64,000 nucleotides of DNA from Sipunculus nudus. Lineage: Eukaryota; Annelida; Sipuncula; Golfingiida; Sipunculidae. The position numbers and the translations under genes were made by a program. Location of the stretch: assembly GCA_026874595.1 (NCBI GenBank), contig CM049320.1:4159464-4223463 (forward strand), given 5' to 3'. This document shows, piece after piece, positions 46,916 to 60,400 of the stretch (positions within the stretch are counted from its first letter, which is position 1; the number at the start of each line of letters is the position of its first letter). The notes under the pieces are model-generated. The model ran no database searches. It saw only the letters and a program-made list of their open reading frames with translations, and was not told where the DNA came from.

Positions 46916-47801
46916 TACTCCCCGGGATACATTGATTTAATCGCAAAATTTTATCGTTAATCTTAGGTTTATTTTCCATTGTAGTATACTTTGGGATATT
47001 AGAAAATGGCAGTCTTAAGTTGCACAGACGGGAGCTCTGCCCTGCTTCTGAAAAACTTAACCCATGCCCCTATATCGGTGGTTTGCCGCAATCATGCCGT
47101 GCAACCTTCGTATCACAATATTTTTGGAATGCCGTGGCAGATTTGGATGATCATGATCTACTGCTATGTTTACAAGCATGACCGACATGATAAGCATGGT
47201 TTTACGGCCATCTGAGGTCAAAATCAAGGCCAAGGTCAATGTCACGGTCACTTTGAGGCCCTAAAAGCAAATACATGTAATAGCCCATTTTTTGCTCGAA
47301 ATCTATATATATTTTATTATTTTGACACAATCTCATAGTTTCTGTGGGAAAGTAATTGATTGAGTTTCAGATTAAGTTGTTCTCAAAGCCAAGTAACTTA
47401 GTTTAAGGTCAAGGTCATCAGATATAAGAAATAACTTATAGGGTCAGCTTGATCCGAGGTGTATAAATGGAGACGCGTTTAAGTATACTGATTATTCATG
47501 GTCTGATTATCTTTTTAACTGGTGGAACGTACATATACACTTAATGTTTGAAATCATTTTCAAAACATAAAAGTTACTCTTCTTAATGCCTGTTGTAGAC
47601 ATTACAACCAAAGAAAATGAATGAAATGAATAAACCTCAACTAAATAAAGTAAAATAATTATTTGCACAATTAAGATTCAGCATTGCTAAGCATTGTCAC
47701 TTTCATCATCCTCAGTGTAAACCTCACTCTCATCACTGCTCCCATTGTCACTCTCACTGTCTACTTCATAATTATCACTATCGCCATGTCATCCTCCATC
47801 T
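46916..47801. other. Non-coding DNA
   Basis: No gene was recognised. TCAAGGCCAAGGTCAATGTCACGGTCA and AAGGTCAAGGTCA words near 47220-47410 are the kind found in the degenerate repeats at 6 and 49 kb. Confidence 0.35.
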
Positions 47802-48117
47802 CTGCAAGAGAGCAGTTGAAATATTCTGACTTGATTTTCTTACACTTGATATGTATGGCGCGTTCCACTTACGTCTTAAGGATATCTCTGGTTAATCTTT
47901 GTAAGATTCTTTTCTAATTCCGTACAGATTATGTTCCTGTAAAAGTTTATAATTTTTTCAGGTCCGATGGGTTTAGCTATATCAATTTGTTTGACATCAA
48001 CCAAGGCCGCTCTACGTGATGGATGGTCTAGTGGTCTCCATTTCAAGATATTCGTTTACCCTTTCTGTAGAATTAATGTGATTTCTGGCTTACTCTATTT
48101 GAACGTCTTCATTCATT
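47802..48117 (+). repeat. Dispersed repeat, copy 2 of 2
   Basis: Counterpart of 12742-12995. It has an extra stretch (about 47998-48050, CAACCAAGGCCGCTCTACGT) that interrupts the shared sequence. Confidence 0.7.
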
Positions 48118-48626
48118 CCATATTTTTGTAAATTTATATAAAGTTATTAGTTAACAAACAATCGTTTCATATATGCTTAAGTTCAGCAACATTTTGATTT
48201 CCATAGAGTAAATAAATAATCGATAAAACAATACCTTTTTTTCACATGATCATTTTGTAAATTAATAAAAAAAATATTCTTTTCTGAACGAGTATCGGCC
48301 AGCGTAGTAAACTCCGGTATCTTAATTTGTATCACCTACACTTCCAGTGAGGGCCCATGCATTTCGTTCCTGTGAATCACGTGTCAGAAAAATTAATTTC
48401 AGATCCACCAAGGTATACCTGGCTCTGACTTCCTTGAATTATGTTTAATGAGAAAGCACAGGCTGGGAAATGACCCGGGGAAACTCCTATACGCTGACAG
48501 ATCTGTATTTTATTCGGCACTCGGCTTATGTATCATATGAGGTTCACAAATTAATGTTCCCCAGCAAAATCAATTACATAGTAAAATCGTTACTCCTTCT
48601 GTTGGCGAAAAACCATTCGTTACAAC

Positions 48627-49873
48627 ATCTAGGGACCCATGGGTCTCTACGCTCAGCTGAATTTGTCTGTAAGGTTATGTTTATTAACTGTTTTTTTTTT
48701 CAAAATATAGGCCCTGTGAACAGTTTGAAGCCAACCTGTCAAACCAAACTGGAATCCACACTTTTTCTAAAGATGTGGATCCTGCGACCTTGACCTCTGA
48801 CCTCATGACCCCCATATCAAAAGGGTTCTTAAATTATTGGTGGGTTATATATATGTCAAGATTGAAACCAATATGTCAATTCGAAGTGGAGTTATTATTT
48901 AGAAACAAATATGTGCACAGATGGCCCCTGTGACCTTGAACTGTGACCCCAAAATCAATCAGGTTTTTCCCATGTTGGCGGGTCAACTATATGTGCAAAA
49001 TGGAACGTTTGGGATGTAAAGTTTGGCTGAAAATGCGTCCATAATCTTTATAAATAAGTGGGTCAGGTGACCTTGACCTTTGACCTCATGACGCCAAAAT
49101 CAGCAGAATTCTTGCTTTAGAGATGGGCAAGGCAATATACAATTCAAATTCGAAATCCGTATTTCAATCCAAACTGGAGTTGACGAACATACAGAAAGAA
49201 GAACAGACGAGAAGACTGACGGACATTGTGATATAGTACATCCGGCGCTTATTCAAGCGGGGCCCTAATAAACACACAAGGCTTTAGGACAAAGATAAAA
49301 CCACAGTTGCGAATCTGTTAGAATCAATGTAATTTGGCAGTCTCAAAATAAAGGAAGAAATGCATCAAAAATAGAAAAAATACAGGTGGCGCCAACAGTC
49401 TTCAGGAACTGAAGAAATCAATCATAATCAATGAACACACTCGGTTTCGGGACACTAGATTGAACCACTGCTCAGAAACTGACACAACTGCTGTCATTTG
49501 ATGGTCGCAAAAGCAGAAAAATAAATCGTAAAAATAAAAAAAAAATACAGATGGCGCCACCAGTTTTTGGAAACTGACAAAACTAGTCATGGTCAATAAT
49601 CATGGCAAGATTAACGGCAGTCCATGCATTATTATCAATATACTGGAGGTTTTGTATCAAATTTTTAATATTTCTTGATAGTACTTACGAGCCACCAAGT
49701 TCGGAGGATAAACGTCACAGTGACCTAATTTCAGGTTTCCAAGAAAATTTTTTATTAACCTACCTGGATATTATGTAACATGTTTCTAGGTTTAGCGGTC
49801 ACGATTTTTGCCCTGCTAACGTTCTGACGACTGACAAAGCGCCATTCCTATACCTTCAGTCAGCTGGGTTTAG
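48627..49873 (-). mobile_element. AGCTCAGCTGA-family element
   Basis: The left terminus GGGACCCATGGGTC...GCTCAGCTGAA and the right terminus TTCAGTCAGCTGGG match the family ends at 38265/39396 and 60570/62616. The interior has recurring GTGACCTTGACCTTTGACCTCATGAC phrases and GGTGGCGCCAACAGTCTTCAGGAACTG / GATGGCGCCACCAGTTTTTGGAAACTG. There is no coding capacity. Confidence 0.6.
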
Positions 49874-52543
49874 TACTGTAAAGTTCATTTAGTCTCTGTG
49901 GTGTATATTGGACTCTGTGGCCAGCTGCTATACGAGTTGTACTGAGGTATGAGTTGTACCTGATTGTATTGTCGAGATGGCATGGGGCCGACGTATGTTT
50001 CTGGTGGCCATCTTGGTTTGGTTGGTGAATTAAACTGTCGGCATAAGACACATGTTCTGTCTATTAACGGTAACTACGTGGTATAAAACACCACAGTCTC
50101 ATACAAACCTACTTCTACGCCTCCTATCTCTATCCATCTGAATATGCCTGTGTTACATGGATAGGGTGTAAAAGGGAAGGACAAAGCGCCGTGTCACACC
50201 TGTGGCGTTCGGGTTAACGAGTGAAACTCCATAGCATATAAAGATCTGATCGATAACCTTCATATCACGTATTTACTTTTACACTAGAGTGGCTCGATCC
50301 TCGGGCAAAATATAAAAAAAAAAAACAGCTCTACTATCCCACTGCAGGCAAGCATGTACTGCTTTAGACCCAGGTCAGAGAGCCACATTGATGAGAGCTA
50401 CAGAGCCACCGACGGGTCTAGTTCCATTAAAGAGTCAGGTTGAACCTGAGCGTTTCCCGTGTGGTACTAAATGTTCAGTCTCTACAGAAAGTACTGTACA
50501 CTGTGTTGGTCTGGATTTACTATCCCCGTTTTGTCCAAAGAGCACGATAGCAATTCGTTTTGAATGTCATAGTTGGGACCAGTTACCTTAGAACCAGCAA
50601 GACCACGAGACGAGGAACATTTAGCACATCTTGGAAACCCATGGCTGGTAATAATCAACTGGCAACTCCTAGACGTTTTATTATTTATACGAGTTATAAC
50701 ATACTATTACTGCTACTTTAGCTGCTTCCTGGTGAACGTCTACTATTTTTATAGCTCACCGAGGGTATAACATCGTTATATATCTGAGTGTTGGTCCTTT
50801 GAACCTATCATAATTTTTATCAATAAGAGCAGGTTGACACTATCTGTCTAATAAAGTTTCGATTGCGTGCGTTTTTCCTATAAGTACTTGCTGAAGGTTT
50901 CTCACTTACAGTGAACACTATTTCAAGTTTGTGCCACTTTCCGCTTCGTTGCTTCATGCCGAAAATGAAATGCAAGGTTGCTGCCCCTGCCAGCAGACTG
51001 GCTCACTTATAATTTAAGTTTTATTTTTTCCTGTCTCATTTGTATTCCTTTCTATTTTTTAACTTTCTTTCAAGTTCTACTAATCGCTGACACACTCTGA
51101 CTCAGCAAATATACACTTAAAGTACTGTAGCTCTACACATGACTTCCGGCCTATCTTGACAGTTCATATTCCGATATTGTACTAGTTTTTGTTGTTGTTT
51201 TTTTTTCACTTGCGTTACAAAGTTTTTATAATAAATGCTTATTATACTTGTTTATATCAAATTTTGATAACGTTTTCAATAATTGGGGCTTGTATTATGT
51301 CACATAATTTATAAATCAATGAAATTAACAAAGAACCCATTGTTCTAAAATGCAGGTAAAAGTTACGAAGACGAACGACTTACGAGCTCTTTCATTTTGA
51401 TATCTGAAATCAAGCAGGAGCCATTATTAATTCCTGTTACGGGCCTCGATTCAATGTTGTTTTTCAATGATATACCAAGATTCAGACTGTTTTAAATTAA
51501 ACACTTTATTGTTTATATAATACATGTATGGTAAAAATGACGTCAAATTTCACCCCTAGAGAAAAGTACAATGTATGCAGTATACACATCAAATTCTCGA
51601 TTGTCTTAATACAAGGAATCTCAAACTAAAAATATAAATGAGGGTTTACACAACCTTTCTGGGGAAAAGTTCCATTGATTCTATTAATCCTTTCCTGGGA
51701 CAATAGTGGAAATTTATATAATAGAAAAGTCTATGCTTACTCATTTTATAATTTAATTAAACACTGTAACAAATGAAATAGGGATTTAATTGACAGGGGA
51801 TTTATATATGAAGTTTTTACACACTTTAAAACAGTTTGTTCATGAGAATAAAAGATGAAATATATAGGTTTTCCGCATGAAATGTAGAATTCTCAACAGG
51901 ATTCTTAATGAAAATAAATCACTCGGTAGTTTTCTCGTTTGAAAGTCCATAAAAAATTATCAGCATGGTTTTCAATGAAATCAAGCACTATATATATTTC
52001 TTGAATGAAATGTAAATAACGCTCATAGGCGTTCCGTACAGCATATAATGAGTCCAGCTTTTTTCCGGAATTGTCATGTTAACAATTGTCAGGTGCGTAT
52101 TTACCAGGCCTGTAAACAGTCTTGCGTACTAAGATTGGCAAAATATACTAAATTCCCAAATAAACACAGAAACACGGCAATATCAGGTGATAAATGATTA
52201 ATTTGACATGATAAAACTTGTCAAATTAAACAGACTGCATGATGTGTCAGATAAACGAGTATATCTACAACTGAAGCTTTATCTATAATCTACAGCATAA
52301 AATAACGTACAGCATAAAAGCCCATTTGATTATACACGGCGTGCAGTGCACAAAGACCTTGGTTCCGTAACCACTCGGGCTCCTATCAGCTGACACTCTT
52401 ATTAGGCTGTCACTGTGAAGGACGTGGTTATTGACACTCGGATAAAGTTTTATAAACCGGCCTGATTGAAAAACTTTCCAATCAGTTGCAAGGTTAAGGC
52501 CGCGTCCGCCATCTTGCTGGGCCTGCCGGAACGAAACAGTAAA
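49874..52543. other. Non-coding DNA upstream of the kelch gene
   Basis: No exon was recognised. The last 240 bases before 52544 become richer in G and C and contain CGCGTCCGCCATCTTGCTGG; a promoter without an obvious TATA box is likely there. Confidence 0.4.
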
Positions 52544-52706
52544 ATGGTGTCCTGGGAGTGTTTTGAGGACGGGGGACTGGGGAGGAACCAGCACGCTGTT
52601 GTAGCAGTCCCCGGGCAGGGTTCTGACAAGGGCTGTATTTACAGCTTCGGGGGTTTCCAGGACAAGAAGTTAGAGCAGACGTTAAGTGTTTACGTCTTCA
52701 GCTTAG
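52544..52706 (+). CDS. Kelch gene exon 1
   Basis: ATG at 52544 in context AGTAAAATGG; 54 codons plus one base, donor GTTAGT. It encodes the first blade with IYSFGGFQDKKLEQT. The frame is open upstream but has no better start. Confidence 0.8.
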
Positions 52707-55469
52707 GTTAGTGCTATTTATACCCTGGTCACATTATAACTGAGCTGTACAAACGTGTTTTATTTGTATAAAGGAAGACAGACAGAGTGACAAGCAGATA
52801 AGTAAGCAGAATTATACATAAATACACGCCACTCGGATCCAGACGTGGACTCGAATCCGCTCTAAAGACCAGCTTTTTAGGGACTCGACCTCGGACTTAA
52901 ACTCGCATATCCTGAACTCTGACTTGTACTCGGACTCGGAGGTCAGAACTCGATACATCAGGTTCAAGGAAAAGCCACATAAGACTAGATATTCAGTTTT
53001 TTCTGTGTTTCTCGGTTAGACCTTCCGATAAGATATTTCTTTCTTTCTCTTTTGTTCACCTATTTCCAAACGTGTTCCGTTCCAAGTGGCCACGTGTTAT
53101 CACTGTGTCACCGTAACATGCTAGCCATTATAAGGAACCTATATATGTGCTGCTGTACAAACGATTCAACATGTATTAGTGCTTATTATAAAATGTCAAT
53201 GGAACAGATGGAACACAGCCTTGGCCTTTGTGTTATTGTGTGGCAAAAGGATACCAGTGTGTGTTGTAACGTCTTAGCACGACTGCACCAACATACATAA
53301 CATAGACTCTTTTTTTAAAAATAGCGACATATACATGAACCACAAGGAAACATTTGCAAGAATTGACTAGCGTACCCGCTGTGTTTGCAAGTAATGTGGA
53401 ATTCCCGTTCCATTCATGCCTCGCTCCCTTCATGCCTCGTTTTATGAGCATGTTAACATAGCCGATCCGTACATGATCCGTGATATTTTTTTATAGATGT
53501 TTAAATAAAATGAATTGTACATATATGATATTGTGTATTATGAAATAATGAATTTGTTAGATGTTCTTTTTTTCATGATACGATTTTATAAGATTTTATA
53601 AAGTCCCTTGGCTGTCCTGATTAGACCGGCATTACTGTACATATGTTGGCCTATGATGCGTGCATATATGAGTTCTGATAAGACCGGCATTACTGTACAT
53701 ATGTAGGCCTATATGAGTGCATATATGAGTTCTGATTAGACCGGCATTACTGTACATATGTAGGCCTATATGAGTGCATTTATGAGTTCTGATTAGACCG
53801 GCATTACTGTTCATATGAAGGCCTAAATGAGTGCATGTATGAGTTCTGATAAGACCGGCATTACTGTACATATATAGGCCTATATGAGTGCATGTATGAG
53901 TTCTGATAAGACCGGCATTACTGTACATATGTAGGCCTATATGAGTGCATGTATGAGTTCTGATTCGATCGGCATTACTGTACATATGTAAGCCTATATG
54001 AGTGCATGTATGAGTTCTGATTAGACCGGCATTACTGTACATATGTAGGCCTAAATGAGTGCATGTATGAGTTCTGATTAGACCGGCATTACTGTACATA
54101 TGAAGGCCTAAATGAGTGCATGCATGAGTTCTGATTAGACCGGCATTACTGTACATATGTAGGCCTATATGAGTGCATGTATGAGTTCTGATTAGACCGG
54201 CATTAGTGTACATATGTAGGCCATATATGAGTGCATGTATGAGTTCTGATTAGACCGGCATTATTGTACATATGTAGGCGTATATGAGTGCATGTATGAG
54301 TTCTGATTAGACCGGCATTAGTGTACATATGTAGGCGTATATGAGTGCATGTATGAGTTCTGATTAGACCGGCATTAGTGTACATATGTAGGCCTATATG
54401 AGTGCATGTATGAGTTCTGATTAGACCGGCATTACTGTACATATGTAGGCCTAAATGAGTGCATGTATTAGTTCTGATAAGGCAGGCATTACTGTACATA
54501 TGTAGGCCTATATGAGTGCATGTATGAGTTCTGATTAGACCGGCATTACTGTACATATGAAGGCCTATATGAGTGCATGTATGAGTTCTGATTAGACCGG
54601 CATTACTGTATATATATAGGCCTATATGAGTGCATGTATGAGTTCTGATAAGACCGGCATTACTGTACATATGAAGGCCTATATGAGTGCATATATGAGT
54701 TCTGATTAGACCGGCATTACTGTACATATGTAGGCGTATATGAGTGCATGTATGAGTTCTGATTAGACCGGCATTAGTGTACATATGTAGGCCTATATGA
54801 GTGCATGTATGAGTTCTGATTAGACCGGCATTACTGTACATATGTAGGCCTAAATGAGTGCATGTATTAGTTCTGATAAGGCCGGCATTACTGTATATAT
54901 ATAGGCCTATATGAGTGCATGCATGAGTTCTGATAAGACCGGCATTACTGTACATATGTAGGCCTATATGAGTGCATATATGAGTTCTGATTAGACCGGC
55001 ATTACTGTACATATGTAGGCCTATATGAGTGCATGTATGAGTTCTGATTAGATCGGCATTACTGTACATATGTAAGCCTATATGAGTGCATGTATGAGTT
55101 CTGATTAAACCGGCATTACTGTACATATGTAGACCTAAATGAGTGCATGTATGAGTTCTGATTAGACCGGCATTACTGTACATATGAAGGCCTAAATGAG
55201 TGCATGTATGAGTTCTGATTAGACCGGCATTACTGTACATATGTAGGCGTATATGAGTGCATGTATGAGTTCTGATAAGACCGGCATTAGTGTACATATG
55301 TAGGCCTTTATGAGTGCATGTATGAGTTCTGATTAGACCGGCATTGCTGTACATATGTAGGCCTAAATGAGTGCATGTATGAGTTCTGATTAAACCGGCA
55401 TTACTGTACATATGTAGGCCTTTATGAGTGCATGTATGACTTAGATATAACTGTTTTATTTCTGGCCAG

Positions 55470-55518
<49 letters not shown>

Positions 55519-57390
55519 TACATATGTGTGTGTGTGTTTGCTGTAATACATAATACACACTGAATGCATATCAATGTGAATGTTTATTTTTTCATCTTTC
55601 GTAATATATTGTTGAAATTTTATATTCGTCTAGAGGCCTTATTGTGACAAAAAATCAGTCGTCCTTTTTTTTTTGGAATTTGAAAAAGGCCACTATAATT
55701 GCTGGTTAAAGTTTTAGTGACACTGTTGAATATGTTATACGTGTAACAAAATTAAATTTCAGAAATCAAGGATATACTTTACATGCAATTTTATATATTC
55801 ATAAAAATAGGAACCTGAATTAGTTCATATTTTAATTGTCATAAATCTCAAAATACAAAATAAATCGAAAAAATAAACCTGAATACGGAATTTATTCTTT
55901 CAGTCTTTAGCAGTACACCATTCCTACAACTGGCACGATTTCTTTTTTGCAGACAGTCACTTATGGAGACAAGTATCGGTGCCTGTTTCTGAAGCTTCTC
56001 CCAGGGGGCGCTACGGCCATACTGCGGTACTGTATCGAAAGAAGGTTTACATCTGGGGCGGTGTCTCAAGCACCAAACTCAAGTCTGTATTCTGTTTCGA
56101 TACAGGTGAGACATGATTACATGCTTTTAGCAACCTGTGTTTTATCTTTCATCAATAAATTAAACATCAAGTCATTCACACCTTAAGTAGAGTCCATATA
56201 ATTAAACTGCAAAGTACAGGCCTACTTAAAATAATATACTATAGTGCGTTTACGATACGAGCAGATGATGATTTATAGATCATAATTTGCGTATATTGGC
56301 ACGTTATCTTTAAAGCGTTAGATATGAAATGCTTGTATATGATACTAACACATTTTCCTGGAGACTACCGATCATGCGATTTGCTTAATTTAAATGAAAA
56401 TGACCGTAAATATGTCGAGAAAGTTCACTGGGACGCCTTCGTGGATCCGACAATATTTTTCTAAATAGTGTATCAAAATCAGTAAACCTGCTGGGGACAT
56501 ATAAAAGATTTTGTTCAAAAGCAAAACCTCACATATTAAACAGAAGGTGAGATAAAGTTGGAGGGTAAATAAGACATTAATTGTTGCTTATAGAAAGAGC
56601 GAGCAATGAGACATGCAGTTATATTTGAGGAAAGATTGTCGCGAGGACATCATGGTATAATCTTCCATGGCAGCGAATATGTCGTTTTCGGACAATGTCA
56701 TTTTTTACTTTAATTATTTATAGCTACAATGTTTATCGAGTTACGTTGAATCAGCCCAAGTAGTAATGTCCAGATTTCTTTTGCAGAATCAAAGCGTTGG
56801 TCATGTCCGACGATGTACACCAAGGCCCCGGAAACGAGGTGGGGGCACAGCGCATGCGTAATCCAAGGTTCTATGTACATATTTGGAGGCCGAGCGGCAA
56901 ACGTAAGCAACAAATAAGGATTCGTTTAAGCATGAATTACAAACTTTGGGGATTTAACTGAAGCGTTCATTTGAAAGCTATATACCGATAAGTCGCGTAA
57001 ATTTGTTATATGGCACAAAGTATAATGAAAGTGTACACTGTGTCAAGCACCTGTACTTTTTAGTCAAAGGAATATTACATGCACTTAAAAAAATCCGCAA
57101 ATACTTCACAGTTAGGTTTATAATTCGTGTTCATATTTAATGAATCTATCCCCTTATCAGTAATGCCTCATCGGCCTTATTGTGCGAATGGAAGATTGTA
57201 AAAAATAAAGTAAACTTCAATCAGCTTAAACTCTGAGAGACGTGTATTTAAACACATATATGTGTATATGTATCTGATGTATGGACGATTTAATACGATC
57301 TTTCCTGATAAAAAAGACAGAGCCGAACACGACAGTAACCAATAATAATTTAATAAAATTAAATAATTTTTCCTCATCTGGATCTGATAC

Positions 57391-57463
<73 letters not shown>

Positions 57464-60400
57464 TGGAAATAGCCATGATGCTCGGCTAATCAAGGGAATG
57501 TTTGGTTTCCCATGTTGATTTACAGACTTGAACGAGGTAGACGTATACACGAGAGTCTACAGTATTTCAGTAACTCCGAACCACAATTTTGTCTAAGATC
57601 TGTACACGTTTCATTTTCAGAGTATTTCGACCAATCAGATGGTCTCCTACGATATCAAAGCTTCGGCCTGGAGGTTCTTTCCAACACAGGTAAGTAGTGT
57701 TGAACCAGGGTTCGGTTGGCCCGTCGCTTTTATAACCACTATATTTTTATGTCCCTTGTCTGAACTTTCCTGTCGACGAATATTTTAATAAATTTATGGG
57801 AGATCCCTTTATATGATTATCTATAAATGACCAGTTGAAGTATTTGCAATTATTTCAAAGGCATCAACCAAAAACTGGTATCAAAACTTGAGAAATTATG
57901 ATCCACATATAAACATATTATAAAAGGGTACTTTTCTTCTGTTTCATTTTTAGTATTTATGTTTTTCGTTTGTTCCTTCATGTATATGTACTTAATCATA
58001 TTGTTGTTGTCGCGAAATAAAAAATTAAATTAAATCAGAAAAAGGGACTGTAGTTAAATCATTTTTTTTTTGGCAAATTTGCTGATAAGTAATTGAAATA
58101 AAAAGCTGCATAGCTTTGAAATTTAACATCAGTTCCCTATCTTCCAACGAACAAAATGAACCTATAGCATTAGCTATATCACGGCTTGGTCACTCTGTAG
58201 TCTGTACAAAGATGTATCGTTCAAAAGATTTACGGAAAGGGGGGGGGGGGGAGGGGAGGGGGTTGAGGAAGTTCTCGGGGGATGGGGCCAGGGTGCAGCT
58301 TGCCTTCACGCAGGGATTGTCAGTTAACTTATTTAAATTTGAGAAATAAAATCCCTGAGCTAGATTTCTTTTCATTCATAATGGATGTAAACATGAATGA
58401 TATTTTCATGTTTTTAAAATAGTTTCATACTATAATTTTCTTAGAAGTTATTCAGTGTCTGGAAATTTTTCCTCAATATTACAAATAAAGTCGGGGGGGG
58501 GGGGGGGGCTTGGCCCTCTCCGGCACCCTCCTAGCTCCCCTGAGTATTATTTTATATACATATTTTTTTTTTTGGTTTTCAGAGCGAGTCTCAGCTTCCT
58601 CCCCGTGTTTTCCACACGGCGGCCGCCATTGGATCTAAGATGTACGTATGTGGGGGGACCCGGGGACGCGATGACTGCTTCCTTCAGGTGTTTGACGTCA
58701 CCAAGGACTCGTGGAGCACGCCTATATCAGGCGGCCATGTTCCTCCCCTGTGTGATGGCCAGTCAGCTTGTAAGCTTAATCTTAATTTCTCTCTCTCACC
58801 TTCTCTCTCTCAACCAATTAATTAAATCAATCAGTCGAATAATTTTCAGCTGTGGTTGGATGCGCCTCTAGTCATCTGATAAAATATTACTGGAAAAGGC
58901 ACATTTTACAAATACCACATTATTGTATTACTGAAATTACTTTTACCAAGATATAGACACATTTATAAGTCCTAAAATCAACATTGTGTTGGTAAAAGAA
59001 GATCATTTTTGTATTGATGGAAGTATAATTTGTGTTTTCATAAATTGTGTGTATGATACTCACCATGCAATGGGCCATTTATATTTAGATAGCATCTATC
59101 ATAACGCGTGCAACTTTGATGATACACAACACTCGCAAAACAAAGTTACTATATTTAATTAAGAAAAACGAATTACGTCTATTTTGTTAGAAGTCGGAGT
59201 TTGCATAACACTTAAAAAGATCACGATGCGTATCATATCTATAAATATAAGTGTGTTTGTCATAAGCGTGTTCACGAGTTTATTCATATGCCAATACTCG
59301 ACTTGTATTATTATTAGTTGATTTATGAAATTACATATACCTTTTTTATCTTTTATTTCTTACAGTCGTGCTAAACAACCAGATGTATTTGTTTGGTGGA
59401 ACGGTCGCTGAAAAGTATTCAAATGCGTTGTACAGCTATGATCCTGGTACGTTAGCGTGTGTCTAGGTGTGTGTACGTACTTCACATAAAGAATTGACTT
59501 AAAGCCTTTAGTCAATAACCGTACTAAACTGTATAAAGCACGCGTACGTGGCCAGTCCTAATCGTTATCCGAACGTAATCAACCATAACCCCCTTCAAAC
59601 GGGAGAAAATTGGTACTGGCTGGTTAAGAGTCAAATGTGGACAAGATATCCCAATATCTCAAAGGACCACTTTAATCAAAGGAGAGGGGAAACGTATCAT
59701 GGCAAAATATGCCGTAAAAGCGGAAACCCGGCTTAGATGGACATCTTCATTGAATTTTTGATTAAGACAAGACTGCGAATAAAGAAGAGCATTTGTTTAA
59801 ACATATATACACATATAAATGCTCTTTATTAGGCTTAGTGATGCAATAATTAAAATTATATATACATCTATAGATGTACTTGGCAGGAAATAACTACTGG
59901 CGTTTTGTGGATGCCGCTGGTGCCGCACCAACTCCGCGTTGGAACCAGCGCAGTGCCGTCCTTGACAACAAGGCCTACATCTTTGACGGCACCAGGTGTG
60001 TCATTTATTTACCTTTCACTCACTTAAAGGTCACGTGATCTTACCGGCATTCCCCTTTGACATATTAAAACATGTTTGACATACTAATTTCTTATTAAAA
60101 ATGTCTTTCTATAAACCTTGCCCACTCATTCGGAACAACGAAGCTCCTGACAAGTGACAACTGTAGTATAAATGTGACCCCCAGCCTTTTATGTTTATAT
60201 ATACATAACAATGGGCATCTGCACGAAAATTTTAATTTCGTCAGTTTTTAGACTTTAGACGTTCGAGCCATTATTCGAAAATGACGTCGTGTATTTATTT
60301 TAGACATGGTATTTGGTCACGTGGCCACATGTTCATGTGGTATTTTGGCATTCTCAGTTTATTTCAAGATTACTGTTTATGATCACCTGACGACTTAATC

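Noticed and set aside
52466-52543. 26 additional N-terminal codons for the kelch protein
   Set aside because: That extension has no ATG start, and the ATG at 52544 has a good context and matches the start of KLHDC3.
52830-52960. tRNA-like GGACTCGAATCC near 52850
   Set aside because: Part of a loose GGACTCG/GACTCG repeat; no box A.
54203-55558. 451-codon minus-strand frame with 19-residue repeats as a protein gene
   Set aside because: Satellite in an intron of a gene on the other strand; the frame begins in a (TA)n tract (repeated Tyr-Ile) and is interrupted by a one-base insertion near 54223.
57177-57476. 99- and 63-codon frames with Tyr-Ile runs
   Set aside because: Translations of an (AT)n microsatellite.
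58240-58510. Glycine-rich frames across the G runs at about 58240 and 58494
   Set aside because: Low-complexity G tracts in an intron just before exon 5; no homology.
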